NCBI GenBank assembly: GCA_965222745.1
Contig: CBDCUW010000003.1
Span: 1,054,001-1,118,000, forward strand
Length of the DNA: 64,000 nucleotides
From: CBDCUW01 sp965222745
GTDB taxonomy: Bacteria > Planctomycetota > Planctomycetia > Pirellulales > Pirellulaceae
Direction: 5' to 3'
Both the position numbers and the translations under genes were made by a program. The notes beneath the pieces are model-generated. The model was not told where the DNA came from. It worked only from the letters and a program-made list of their open reading frames with translations, and did not search any database. Every line of letters begins with the position of its first letter. The stretch's first letter is position 1. Positions 37,701 to 46,352 of this stretch are shown here, piece after piece.

Positions 37701-40700
37701 GTCTTCCAGAATCGAATCGGGATCGACCGCCACGCTGACGCTACTGACGTCGTCGTTCAAAATCGTTCCGGTCGCCGAAGCGGGAGCACCGACGTTGTAT
37801 CCGGCGCCGGCAGCAACCGTCAGGATGACCGTTTCATCCGGTTCCACTGTTGTGTCGACAGTCGGATCGACGGTGACCGTGGCGGTATCGGCACCGGCGG
37901 CAAAGCTGACCGTTCCGGTAGCGCTCTGGGTGTAATCGGTACCGCTGGTTGCTGAACCGGTCGTATCAAAGTTGACCGTCAGCGCCGGTGTTTGGGCTGA
38001 CGTGTTGTCGCGAGTGAAGGTGTAAGTCATCACGCCGGCTGCGTCTTCCAGAATCGAATCGGGATCGACCGCCACACTGACGCTGCTGACGTCGTCGTTC
38101 AAAATCGTTCCGGTCGCCGAAGCGGGAGCACCAACGTTGTATCCGGTACCGGCAGCAACCGTCAGGATGACCGTTTCGTCCGGTTCGACCGTTGTGTCGG
38201 CGGTCGGATCGACGGTGACCGTGGCAGTATCGGCACCGGCGGCGAAGCTAACCGTTCCGGTAGCGCTTTGGGTGTAATCGGTGCCGCTGGTTGCTGAACC
38301 GGTCGTATCAAAGTTGACCGTCAGCGCCGGTGTTTGGGCTGACGTGTTGTCGCGAGTGAAGGTGTAAGTCATCACGCCGGCTGCGTCTTCCAGAATCGAA
38401 TCGGGATCGACCGCCACGCTGACGCTGCTGACGTCGTCATTCAAAATCGTTCCGGTCGCCGAAGCGGGAGCACCGACGTTGTATCCGGCGCCGGCAGCAA
38501 CCGTCAGGATGACCGTTTCATCCGGTTCCACTGTTGTGTCGACAGTCGGATCGACGGTGACCGTGGCGGTATCGGCACCGGCGGCAAAGCTGACCGTTCC
38601 GGTAGCGCTTTGGGTGTAATCGGTGCCGCTGGTTGCTGAACCGGTCGTATCGAAGTTGACCGTCAGCCCCGGCGTTTCGGCCGAGGTGTTGTCACGGGTG
38701 AAGGTGTAAGTCATCACACCAGCGGCGTCTTCCAGAATCGAATCGGGATCGACCGCCACGCTGACGTCGCTGACGTCGTCGTTGGTGATCGTGCCGATCG
38801 CCGAAGCGGGAGCGCCGATGCCGTATCCGGTGCCGGCGGCAACCGTCAGGACGACCGTTTCATCCGGCTCGACCGTTGTGTCGGCGGTCGGATCGACGGT
38901 GACCGTGGCGGTGTCCGCACCGGCGGCAAAGCTGACCGTTCCGGTAGCGCTCTGGGTGTAATCAGTGCCGCTGGTCGCCGTACCGGTCGTGTCGAAATTG
39001 ATCGTCAGCGCCGGAGTTTCAGCCGAGGCGTTGCTGCGGGTGAAGGTGTAAGTCAGGACTCCAGCGGCGTCTTCCAAAATCGAAGCGGGATCGACCGCGA
39101 CGCTGACGTCGCTGACATCGTCGTTGGTGATCGTGCCGATCGCCGAGGCTGGAGCACCGATGCTGTATCCGGCGCCGGCAGCGACGTTCAAAACGACCGT
39201 TTCATCCGGTTCGACGATGGTGTCAGCGGTAGGGTCAATCGTGACGACGGCAGTGGCTGATCCGGCCCCAAACGTCACCGTGCCCGTATCGGATGCGGTG
39301 TAGTCGACTCCAGAGGTGGCTGTCCCGATGGTATCGAAATTCACCGTCAACGGGCCGGCTGTGCTGCCGGTTCGAGTGAACGTGTAGACCAAATCGGTGG
39401 CGCCATCTTCCTGCACCGACGTCGGCGCGACTGCCACGGAAACGGTGGTGACCGCGTCATCGTTCAAAATCGTACCGGTCGCGGTGATCGGCGAACCGGG
39501 AATGAAGTCGGCACCGACATCGAGAGTCAGGATGACCGTTTCGTCCGGTTCGACGTCGGTGTCGGCCGTCGGGTCGACCGTGACGACTGCTGTGGTTGCA
39601 CCGGCGGCGAAACTGACCGAACCGGTCGCGCTGGCGGTGTAGTCGACTCCTGCGGTCGCCGTTCCGGTGGTGTTGAAATCGATCGTTGCCGCAGGTGTTT
39701 CGGCCGAAACATTGTCGCGAGTGATCGTGTAGGTCATCACTCCGGCGGCATCTTCCAGAATCGAATCGGGATCGACCGCGATCGTTACCGTACTGCGATC
39801 GTCGTTGATGATCGTTCCCGTTGCCGGAGGCGTGGTGTCCACGTTGTAACCGGCTCCCGGAGTGACCGTGATGATGACCGTTTCGTTCGGTTCAACAATC
39901 GAATCGGGAGTTGGATCCGCGGTCAAAATCGCGGTCCGCTGGCCCGCTCCGAAGGTGATCGTTCCGGTGTGGCTGGCGGTGTAATCGGTCCCCAGCGTTG
40001 CCGTGCCGGTGGTGCTGAAGTTCACCGTCAGTGCAGGTGATTCCAGCGAAAAATTGTCTCGCGCGAATTCATAAGTCAAAGTGCCGGCCGCGTCTTCGCC
40101 AAGCAGATCGTTGGTGGCCGTAACACTGACTGCGCTGATGTCGTCGTTGGTGATCGTTCCGGTCGCGGAATCGGGCGTACCGACAAAGTAACCCGTTCCG
40201 GCGGTGACCGTCAGAATCACAGTCTCGTCCGGTTCGACGGTCGGATCGGCGGTCGGATCGACCGTCACCGTGGCCGTGCTGGAACCGGCACCAAAGGTGA
40301 CCGTGCCCGTGGCGGTCGACGTGTAGTCCGTTCCAGAGGTCGCCGTTCCGGTGGTATCGAAATTGACCGTGAGTGCGCCGCTGGTGTCGCCGGTCCGGGT
40401 GAAGGTGTAAACCAGGTCAGTCGCGCCATCTTCCAAAACGCTGTCGGGAGAAACGGCAACCGAGACGATGGTGAACTCTTCCGATTCAAAGGCACCCACG
40501 TCGACTCGTGGGCCAACCAAACGCGGGAAGCCAACACCGCGTTGATCAAACGTTTCCGCGGAGGTCGTATCGCCGGCGTCAATCGCCGGACTGCCGACAA
40601 GCAAGGCATGGGTATCGGTCAGGCCGCCATTGTTGGCCAGCGGAGCGAGTCCCGGATCGGTCACGTTCGTCTGGTCGTTGGCCTGATTGAACGACGCCAA

Positions 40701-43700
40701 TGCGTTGCCGGTGCCGATCAGGTTGAAGTTGTTGCTAGTGATCGTGTTGGTACCCGTTCCGCTCAGAACGTTATCCACGTCGCTGTTGACATTGCCCGAA
40801 ATGATGCTGGACAAAATGTTGGTGTTGGAAACAGCCGTACCGTCGCTGTGGCTGGAAAGGCCACTGCCCAAACCGGCGGGCGCGGAGTTGCCGGTAACGG
40901 TGCTATGCCGCAGGTTGAACGTTCCTTGGAAAACGGCGATTCCGCCTCCCCTGTTTGAAGTTGCCGTGTTACCGGAGATCGTCGAATTGACGACGTTGGC
41001 AACATGCGCCGTTGCTCCCCACAGGATGCCGCCGCCTCGTTCGGTTGTCGAATTACCGACGATGGTGCTACCGATGATGTCCATGTTGCCGCTGGCCACC
41101 ACGACGCCGCCTCCGGACGATGCAGCACCCAGGTTCGCGTTGTTCGAAACCGTACTATCCTCCAGAAGCAGATTGCCGCTGACGACCAACAACCCGCCAG
41201 CGAGACCTTGACCGGCCGAATTGGTAGTGTTTCCGGAAATCGTGCTCCGCGAAATGATGACGTCGGAGTCGTTAGCGCGGATACCGCCACCGAATGTGTC
41301 GAAACCGATGACCGAGTTGTCGGAAACGATCGAGTCCTCGATGATCAACAACCCACCGCCGCGTTGGTGAATGCCGCCACCATCGGCACCGGCACCAGTG
41401 GTGTGGTTGTTCGTGAGAATACTGCTTCGCAGTTCCACCGTGCCGTCAGAGCGAATCCCCGCACCAACGCCAGGAATCACCGTGGCAGTCGTTCGCCCGG
41501 CGGTGATCGTCAATCCGTCGAACACCACATCGGCACCCTGCACGTCGAATACACGGAAGGTGTCGTCGCCGCTGACGGTCAGATTCGTTGCTCCCAATCC
41601 GGTGATGATCAAGTCGTCGGTGATCGTCAATTGATCGATTGTCAGCGTGATCGTTCCGCCGGCCAATCCGGGGGCAAAGACGATTTCATCGGGTCGGGCA
41701 GCACTCGCGTTGGCCAGCCCGATCGCTTCGCGAAGCGAGAAATCGTTCGCCGAAAAATCTCCATCGTCTTCGTCAAGGAGAGTGTCGACCACGTAGGGGT
41801 CGGCCGTGACGACCGATACCAGATGATCCTCCACCTCGCCGTCGGTCGCCGATCCGGTGACGCCCAGACCGCCAACCGTGCTGACGCGGAAGCGAGCAAA
41901 GGTGTCTCCGTTGACGACGTTCGTGCCGGTGTCGAGCGGAATGGTGAAGTTCAACGTTTGAATACCGTCGGTCGTTCCCAGATCAAAGTCATTGAAGATC
42001 TGCTCGCCGGCATCATCCCAGTCACCGTCACGATTGAAGTCAACCCAAGCGTCCAGCCGGTTGGAATTCAAATCGGCATTTCGCAGTTCGACGTCCACCG
42101 AACCGGTCTGTGCACCCAGGGAAGAAGCGACGATGGGACCAGCGAAAATGACACCATCTTCATCGTCCGGTGTTCCCGTGGTGTCGTCGGCATCGGCAGC
42201 GGCCGAGTTCGTTCCATCGGCCTCGTAATCGATTTCCAAGCCAAGTTGCGGACCGACACCGGCGTCGTGGCGTGCTCCATCATCGGCCAACGTCACCGGA
42301 TAGGTGCTGGCGAAACCGCTTTGAGCCGCGCTGGGGGCGTCGCCAAAATCGGGCTGTGCTGCACCATTGCCTGCCAACAAGGTCGAGGCGTTGGCGAAGG
42401 TCCAGGCACCGCGGCCCAGTGTTCCGGCAAGCAGCACATCGTCGGTGGAGTTGTAGATCAAGTCGAACACAAGCGCGTTGGGCAAGTTTGTTCCCACTTC
42501 GGACCAGGTACCAAGAGAGTCCATCTTGGAAACAAAGACACCCTGGTTTGCACCGACCACCAACGCGCCAACCGAACCGGGAACGAAAGCGACCGTCTGC
42601 AACGCTTCACCGGCAATCGACATCAAGTTCCCAGTGATGTCGTTCCACGCAGTGCCCGAGTTGAGCGTTTGGAAGACCTGGTTGTCATCGACGGCAAAGG
42701 CGTTCGCCCAGTCTTCGGTGTTCATGACGACATCGTTGATATCCTGCGTTCCCGGATCGGGATCGCTCACGGTGATTGCGCCACCGCTGCTGGTACGGAT
42801 ATGGACGTCATCGCGATAACCGACGTAGAACACATCTTCGTTGGGCACGCCGCCCTGGAACCCGCCGTAGTCAACCGCGTCCTGCAAGAATCCGGGAGAG
42901 GCCGAATTCAATTGCGAGATCGTGTCGCCTTGGGTCAAGGATTCATAGATGCCGTTGGCGCCCAAGAGCAACATCCGAGTCGGATCGATCGCGTTCAGCT
43001 GCAGCGGTGTTTTGAACTGCGGCGCAAAAGCAGAACCACTGATGACCGTCCTGGCCGGGAAAACAGTGTTCACCAGGTTGTTGCTTGCGTCCCAAGTGGT
43101 CCTGCGGAATCCGCCCAGGTTTTGCGAGCTGCTGTAGCGGATCGATTGATTCACGCCGGCCAGCGTGATGTTGTCCACGACGACATCGCCGCCGTCACCG
43201 CCGGAGAGGAAATCCCAAACTTTTCCACCCGGCGTTTGTTGGAAGTGGGTGCCGTTGTCTTGGGTTCCGCCCATGATGATGTCGGAATTGCTGTCGTAGG
43301 CAACGTCGTGGAACTCGACCACGCCTAGCGTTCCCGCCTTGCTGAACCAGTCGCCCGTGTTGTCACGAGGACTGGTACGCATGTAGATACCGCCGTCATC
43401 GACTTCGATCAAATTGCCGTCGGCACCGAAAGTCATTTCGCGCGAGTCGGCGTGGGTCGCGGTACCGTTGGCTGTTCCGCCATCGGGGTCGACGCCAGGA
43501 ACGACGTCGTGAGTGGCGTGATCCCACTGGGGCGACGGAGCAACGTTGGGATTGCGGGGAATCGAAGCGTCGCCGCGGAAGATCGCGCCGCCGAAGGTGT
43601 TGTCGCCAATCACGTTGGGTTGATCTTGGCGGTCGCCGCCGATGTAGACGATATCTTCGTTCGTTGGGTCGACCACGATCGAGAAGTGGATGCGGCCTTG

Positions 43701-45893
43701 AGCACCCGTTTCGTCGATGTCTTTCGGCCGTGGGTTGGGACCGGTCACTTCGCTCCAGGTTCCGCCGCCCGCATAAGCGCCGTTACCCGCACTGTCGTCC
43801 AACGAGAACGTGTTGGCATCGATCCGGGTGATTCGATAAAAGCCGTTGGCGGCCGTATTACCGGTGACACCGTCGATGACGACGAAGTTGCCGGTGAAAA
43901 GCCCATGCCCGGCCGAGGTGATCACGATGGGAGTGGCGTTGGTGGCACCAGTGATCGGCGCCGTTCCGCCCAGCGGCAACACCGGCACGTCCATCTGAGT
44001 CCAAGTCGGAGTGGCCGAAGTCGAATTGCTGCTGTAGAAGACGCCGCGCGGCTGGCCGCTGACCAGCGTGGCAACGAAAAGCCGGCCCGTGGTCGGATGA
44101 ACGGCCATTTCCACGTTGTTGGAATCTTGCAACAGATCATCCAGCGCCGTGTTGATCCCCGGCCCGGTGATCTTGGTCCAGTTCACCCCAAAGTCGTCCG
44201 AACGATAGATCCCACCCGAACCGCCGACACCGGGGCTGACCGCGTATAGCCGTTGGTCAGTGACGTCGCTGGGGTCTTCGACCAGGTCGCTGAAGTCGTT
44301 GTTCGGCGAGACGAAGTCGGAATCGGTGATGGGCGAGAAATTGGCACCGGTATCGGTACTGCGAAAGATACCGCCGAAGTTGCCCGATGAACTGACGACG
44401 ATCGTGTTTCCGCGACCGGAGATTCCCGAAATGTTCTCGCCCACCGTCCGCAGGCCGTTGCTGCCCAATTGCAGCCACGTGTTGCCGCCGTCGACCGTGC
44501 GATAGACCGGCCCGCGAATACCGCCAAAGCCCGCAAAGCTACTGTACTTTGCCGTTCCCGCGACCAGCGTGTTGAACGTGGCGTCGGTGGGGTCGAAAGC
44601 GAGCGCCCCGATCGCCAGCGATTCCAGGAAGTCGGTTTGCGGAGTCCAATCGGGATTGGTCGCCGTGAAGTTCGTTGTTTTCCAAATGCCGCCGTTGACA
44701 CCGCCGATGTAAACCGTGTCGGCATCGGTCGGATGAGCGACCACGGTGTGAATCGCCCCGGTGACGCGCCGGTCCGGTTGAGTGTTCGGTTCCAGCTGGC
44801 CGTTGATCGTTGGCGCCGGTCCCTGGTCAACCCACTGGCCGGCCGTCGAAATCTGAAGCAGGTGGTCCTCCACCTCGCCGTCACTTGCCAAGCCGGTGAC
44901 GGCCAGACCGGTCGTCCCATCATGCAATCGGAATCGCGAATAGGTGACTCCTGTCGAGGTCGTACCTGGAATATTGACGTTGATGGAGGTCACGCCGGCC
45001 GAAACCGCGCCGGAGAAAATTTGTTCACCCGCATCGTCCCAATCACCGTCTTGGTTGAAGTCGATCCAGGCATCCAGATAAGGATTGGCCACCCCGGCGG
45101 TATTGGTCACCGTGACATCGACGGTGACGGTGCCACCCACCGTTGCCGCGCCGACGAATTCGACGCCGTCTTCATCATCGGCGTTGATCGAATCATCTTC
45201 GATTGCACCGACGCTGGGTTGTCCGTCCGGTTCTACGTCGACCAAAGCGCCGAGCTGAAATCCGGCCAACGGTGTGTGCCGCGCACCATTGTCGGCAAGC
45301 GTAGTGGGATAGCTGGCGGCAAGTCCCGACTGGGCCGCGGTTGGCGCATCCCCAAAGTCTTCCGTTCCCACCGCCGTCACCGTGAATTGACGCGTGCGGG
45401 TATTGTTGGTCTCGTCGTTTTCGGCAATCTGGAAATTGACGTCAACGCTGAACTCAATCGTATGGACACCGGCAGTCAGCGGTCCCGCGGTCACGTCACT
45501 GAAGCTGAATCCGCTGAACGATGCCGTATCCGGAATCGCTCCGTTGAATACGATCGGGACGCCGTCCAGCTTCGCTTCCACCGCATAGGTACCGCCGGTC
45601 GAAGCGTCTCCTAAGTTGGCCCAGCCGAAGTCAAAATAGACCGTATCGGCCACCGTGATCGGATCGTCGGTCCGGTCGCCAGGGTTGGACGAAATGACGA
45701 TGGCATCATCCCAGCCGGTGAACGCAAACGGCAGCAGGTCCGAGGCGAGCAATACTCGCTCTTCGCAAAGTTCAGCTCGAAGACGCCGTCGCGCCTTGCG
45801 CCGCTTGGTTTCGCGGCTCCGCTCAAGCTGTTCCGTTAGTTGGCGTTTCGAAAATTCTCGGAGGGCAGACAGGGTCTTCGAAACGGTCGACAT
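34734..45893 (-). CDS. Giant Calx-beta surface protein (3719 aa)
   Basis: A 3719-residue protein from ATG 45893. Domains in rough order: basic leader and LEPR-like LCEERVLLA (about 44-51); a CARDB-like domain (55-172); a GEVED domain (181-341); a long Asp-box/sialidase-like propeller region with RTVDGGNTWLQLGSN (348-1168); a second GEVED domain (1181-1360); a parallel beta-helix of the choice-of-anchor Q type starting FSLREAIGLANASAARPDEI (1366-1800); 15 Calx-beta units (1804-3516), each ending in (I/L)xNDD; an Ig-like segment; and a C-terminal EF-hand pair (FFGDSDGDEDVDLFDFARFR and DFAQFRARF). The acidic, calcium-loving composition suggests an extracellular adhesin or matrix protein. The leader shares a 17-base motif with the gene at 56100-60020. 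Confidence 0.9.
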   Translation of the reverse strand: MSTVSKTLSALREFSKRQLTEQLERSRETKRRKARRRLRAELCEERVLLASDLLPFAFTGWDDAIVISSNPGDRTDDPITVADTVYFDFGWANLGDASTGGTYAVEAKLDGVPIVFNGAIPDTASFSGFSFSDVTAGPLTAGVHTIEFSVDVNFQIAENDETNNTRTRQFTVTAVGTEDFGDAPTAAQSGLAASYPTTLADNGARHTPLAGFQLGALVDVEPDGQPSVGAIEDDSINADDEDGVEFVGAATVGGTVTVDVTVTNTAGVANPYLDAWIDFNQDGDWDDAGEQIFSGAVSAGVTSINVNIPGTTSTGVTYSRFRLHDGTTGLAVTGLASDGEVEDHLLQISTAGQWVDQGPAPTINGQLEPNTQPDRRVTGAIHTVVAHPTDADTVYIGGVNGGIWKTTNFTATNPDWTPQTDFLESLAIGALAFDPTDATFNTLVAGTAKYSSFAGFGGIRGPVYRTVDGGNTWLQLGSNGLRTVGENISGISGRGNTIVVSSSGNFGGIFRSTDTGANFSPITDSDFVSPNNDFSDLVEDPSDVTDQRLYAVSPGVGGSGGIYRSDDFGVNWTKITGPGINTALDDLLQDSNNVEMAVHPTTGRLFVATLVSGQPRGVFYSSNSTSATPTWTQMDVPVLPLGGTAPITGATNATPIVITSAGHGLFTGNFVVIDGVTGNTAANGFYRITRIDANTFSLDDSAGNGAYAGGGTWSEVTGPNPRPKDIDETGAQGRIHFSIVVDPTNEDIVYIGGDRQDQPNVIGDNTFGGAIFRGDASIPRNPNVAPSPQWDHATHDVVPGVDPDGGTANGTATHADSREMTFGADGNLIEVDDGGIYMRTSPRDNTGDWFSKAGTLGVVEFHDVAYDSNSDIIMGGTQDNGTHFQQTPGGKVWDFLSGGDGGDVVVDNITLAGVNQSIRYSSSQNLGGFRRTTWDASNNLVNTVFPARTVISGSAFAPQFKTPLQLNAIDPTRMLLLGANGIYESLTQGDTISQLNSASPGFLQDAVDYGGFQGGVPNEDVFYVGYRDDVHIRTSSGGAITVSDPDPGTQDINDVVMNTEDWANAFAVDDNQVFQTLNSGTAWNDITGNLMSIAGEALQTVAFVPGSVGALVVGANQGVFVSKMDSLGTWSEVGTNLPNALVFDLIYNSTDDVLLAGTLGRGAWTFANASTLLAGNGAAQPDFGDAPSAAQSGFASTYPVTLADDGARHDAGVGPQLGLEIDYEADGTNSAAADADDTTGTPDDEDGVIFAGPIVASSLGAQTGSVDVELRNADLNSNRLDAWVDFNRDGDWDDAGEQIFNDFDLGTTDGIQTLNFTIPLDTGTNVVNGDTFARFRVSTVGGLGVTGSATDGEVEDHLVSVVTADPYVVDTLLDEDDGDFSANDFSLREAIGLANASAARPDEIVFAPGLAGGTITLTIDQLTITDDLIITGLGATNLTVSGDDTFRVFDVQGADVVFDGLTITAGRTTATVIPGVGAGIRSDGTVELRSSILTNNHTTGAGADGGGIHQRGGGLLIIEDSIVSDNSVIGFDTFGGGIRANDSDVIISRSTISGNTTNSAGQGLAGGLLVVSGNLLLEDSTVSNNANLGAASSGGGVVVASGNMDIIGSTIVGNSTTERGGGILWGATAHVANVVNSTISGNTATSNRGGGIAVFQGTFNLRHSTVTGNSAPAGLGSGLSSHSDGTAVSNTNILSSIISGNVNSDVDNVLSGTGTNTITSNNFNLIGTGNALASFNQANDQTNVTDPGLAPLANNGGLTDTHALLVGSPAIDAGDTTSAETFDQRGVGFPRLVGPRVDVGAFESEEFTIVSVAVSPDSVLEDGATDLVYTFTRTGDTSGALTVNFDTTGTATSGTDYTSTATGTVTFGAGSSTATVTVDPTADPTVEPDETVILTVTAGTGYFVGTPDSATGTITNDDISAVSVTATNDLLGEDAAGTLTYEFARDNFSLESPALTVNFSTTGTATLGTDYTASHTGTITFGAGQRTAILTADPTPDSIVEPNETVIITVTPGAGYNVDTTPPATGTIINDDRSTVTIAVDPDSILEDAAGVMTYTITRDNVSAETPAATIDFNTTGTATAGVDYTASATGSVSFAAGATTAVVTVDPTADTDVEPDETVILTLDVGADFIPGSPITATGTILNDDAVTTVSVAVAPTSVQEDGATDLVYTFTRTGSTAGPLTVNFDTIGTATSGVDYTASDTGTVTFGAGSATAVVTIDPTADTIVEPDETVVLNVAAGAGYSIGAPASAIGTITNDDVSDVSVAVDPASILEDAAGVLTYTFTRSNASAETPALTINFDTTGTATSGTDYTQSATGTVSFAAGADTATVTVDPTADTTVEPDETVVLTVAAGTGYGIGAPASAIGTITNDDVSDVSVAVDPDSILEDAAGVMTYTFTRDNTSAETPGLTVNFDTTGSATSGTDYTQSATGTVSFAAGADTATVTVDPTVDTTVEPDETVILTVAAGAGYNVGAPASATGTILNDDVSSVSVAVDPDSILEDAAGVMTYTFTRDNTSAQTPALTVNFDTTGSATSGTDYTQSATGTVSFAAGADTATVTVDPTADTTVEPDETVILTVAAGTGYNVGAPASATGTILNDDVSSVSVAVDPDSILEDAAGVMTYTFTRDNTSAQTPALTVNFDTTGSATSGTDYTQSATGTVSFAAGADTATVTVDPTVDTTVEPDETVILTVAAGAGYNVGAPASATGTILNDDVSSVSVAVDPDSILEDAAGVMTYTFTRDNTSAQTPALTINFDTTGSATSGTDYTQSATGTVSFAAGSDTATVTVDPTADTTVEPDETVILTVAAGAGYNVGAPASATGTILNDDVSSVSVAVDPDSILEDAAGVLTYTFTRDNTSAQTPALTINFDTTGSATSGTDYTQNATGTVSFAAGADTATVTVDPTADTIVEPDETVILTVAAGAGYNVGAPASATGTITNDDVNSVSVTVDPDAILEDGVGVMTYTFTRDNTSAETPGLTINFDTTGTATSGTDYTQSATGTVSFAAGSDTATVTVDPTADATVEPDETVILTVAAGAGYNVGVPASATGTILNDDAVSLVSVAVAPTSVLEGGATDLIYTFTRTGDISGALTVNFDTTGSATSGTDYSASDTGTVAFAAGSGTATVTVDPIDDAIVEPDETVILTVLAGSGYGIGAPSSATGTITDDDISNVTVAVDPDSILEDAAGVLTYTFTRDNTSAETPGLTINFGTTGTATAGTDYAVSATGTVAFAPGSSTAAVTIDPTADAIVELDETVILSVAGGSGYAVGEPNSATGVITNDDAATLSIDDVVQNEGDTGAPSGFFFTVTLDNDVDTGFTVDYATVDGTATTADNDYQAVGGTLPFDGNAAETETIFVPVTGDTKVELNENFFVDLFNVQAGGRAVNIATPFGTGTIVNDDSATLSIDDVTLSEGDAGTTAFTFTITLNAEVDNAVAVDFTTANGTATTGDNDYVASNGTANFVGNAGETQTVTIDVNGDTTVEPDETFFVDLANIVAGGRNVTFADNQGLGTILNDDVAATPEVESIVYFNENAAAEQSFSPDSTGQRSIIRRVEVVFSGPVNVPVGPVTDDSFIVESTSVSPGTQVGLEVLSSTLVGGKQVVILGFTGTVLIEDLSENVPGTRPMLEDGRYRLTIDGAKLNIDANGADAGVDAVDDFFRFFGDSDGDEDVDLFDFARFRDYFSNGNLDFLFDFDDDANTPLLDFAQFRARFFQNLF
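36030..40485 (-). repeat. Tandem Calx-beta DNA repeats (13 units, about 342 bp)
   Basis: Thirteen tandem units of about 342 bases (114 residues) inside the giant gene. Units between roughly 37070 and 38780 are almost identical. Two more divergent Calx-beta units (about 35340-36030) follow. In the homogeneous part, units two apart match better than neighbours, so the basic copying step seems to have been a pair of units (about 684 bases). Short-read assembly is likely to be fragile here. Confidence 0.9.
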
Positions 45894-46352
45894 GCGCAGG
45901 GTCTCTATGAATGAATGTCTAAAAAACTCCGGAAAACCCGTTCACAGGCACTGCCAACGAGTTTCCGCCTATCGCCCCAGCCAGATTACCAGCGTCGTTA
46001 TGATCGTGAAAATCGATCCAAGTTACCACCGTCGGAATTCAATTTCTTCAAAAATTCCCCAATTGGTTGTTGGTCGTTCACGGACCCTTCCTGAGCATTC
46101 GTACACGGTCCTTTTGGAAGGCTTGATTCGACTTTTAGTCGGACTAGCCTAAGAAGGTTTTTGTCAACAAAGCGACGACACTCTGGAGTGTGCGGTGCTG
46201 TCGTTTGTTGCTTATCGACGTCGTGGCGGCGGGACATCGGCGCCTGCCCGATTCGCTACAATCCTTCCACTTGTCTTTTCGACTTTGTCTCACGGTGGAG
46301 TTCCTGGATCTTCCTTCCTGGATCGGGCCGGGCGATGGGAGGATGATTGCCG
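45894..46352. promoter_or_regulatory. Divergent intergenic region between two giant genes
   Basis: This 459-base gap must carry the promoters of the giant Calx-beta gene (minus) and the CotH-type gene (plus). At 45912-45927 is the motif TGAATGTCTAAAAAAC, which reappears with one extra base at 60024-60040 ahead of the other minus-strand giant gene. The 3' end has GGGAGG, the ribosome-binding site for ATG 46353. No convincing gene is seen in the gap. Confidence 0.5.

Noticed and set aside
36030..40485. Regular repeats that could be mistaken for a CRISPR array or satellite DNA
   Set aside because: The 342-base period is in frame and encodes Calx-beta domains throughout; there are no short repeats with unique spacers.
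41004..43328. Long plus-strand open frame of 774 codons
   Set aside because: It lies wholly antisense to the giant Calx-beta gene and its product is low-complexity with no family match. It is a shadow of biased codon use.
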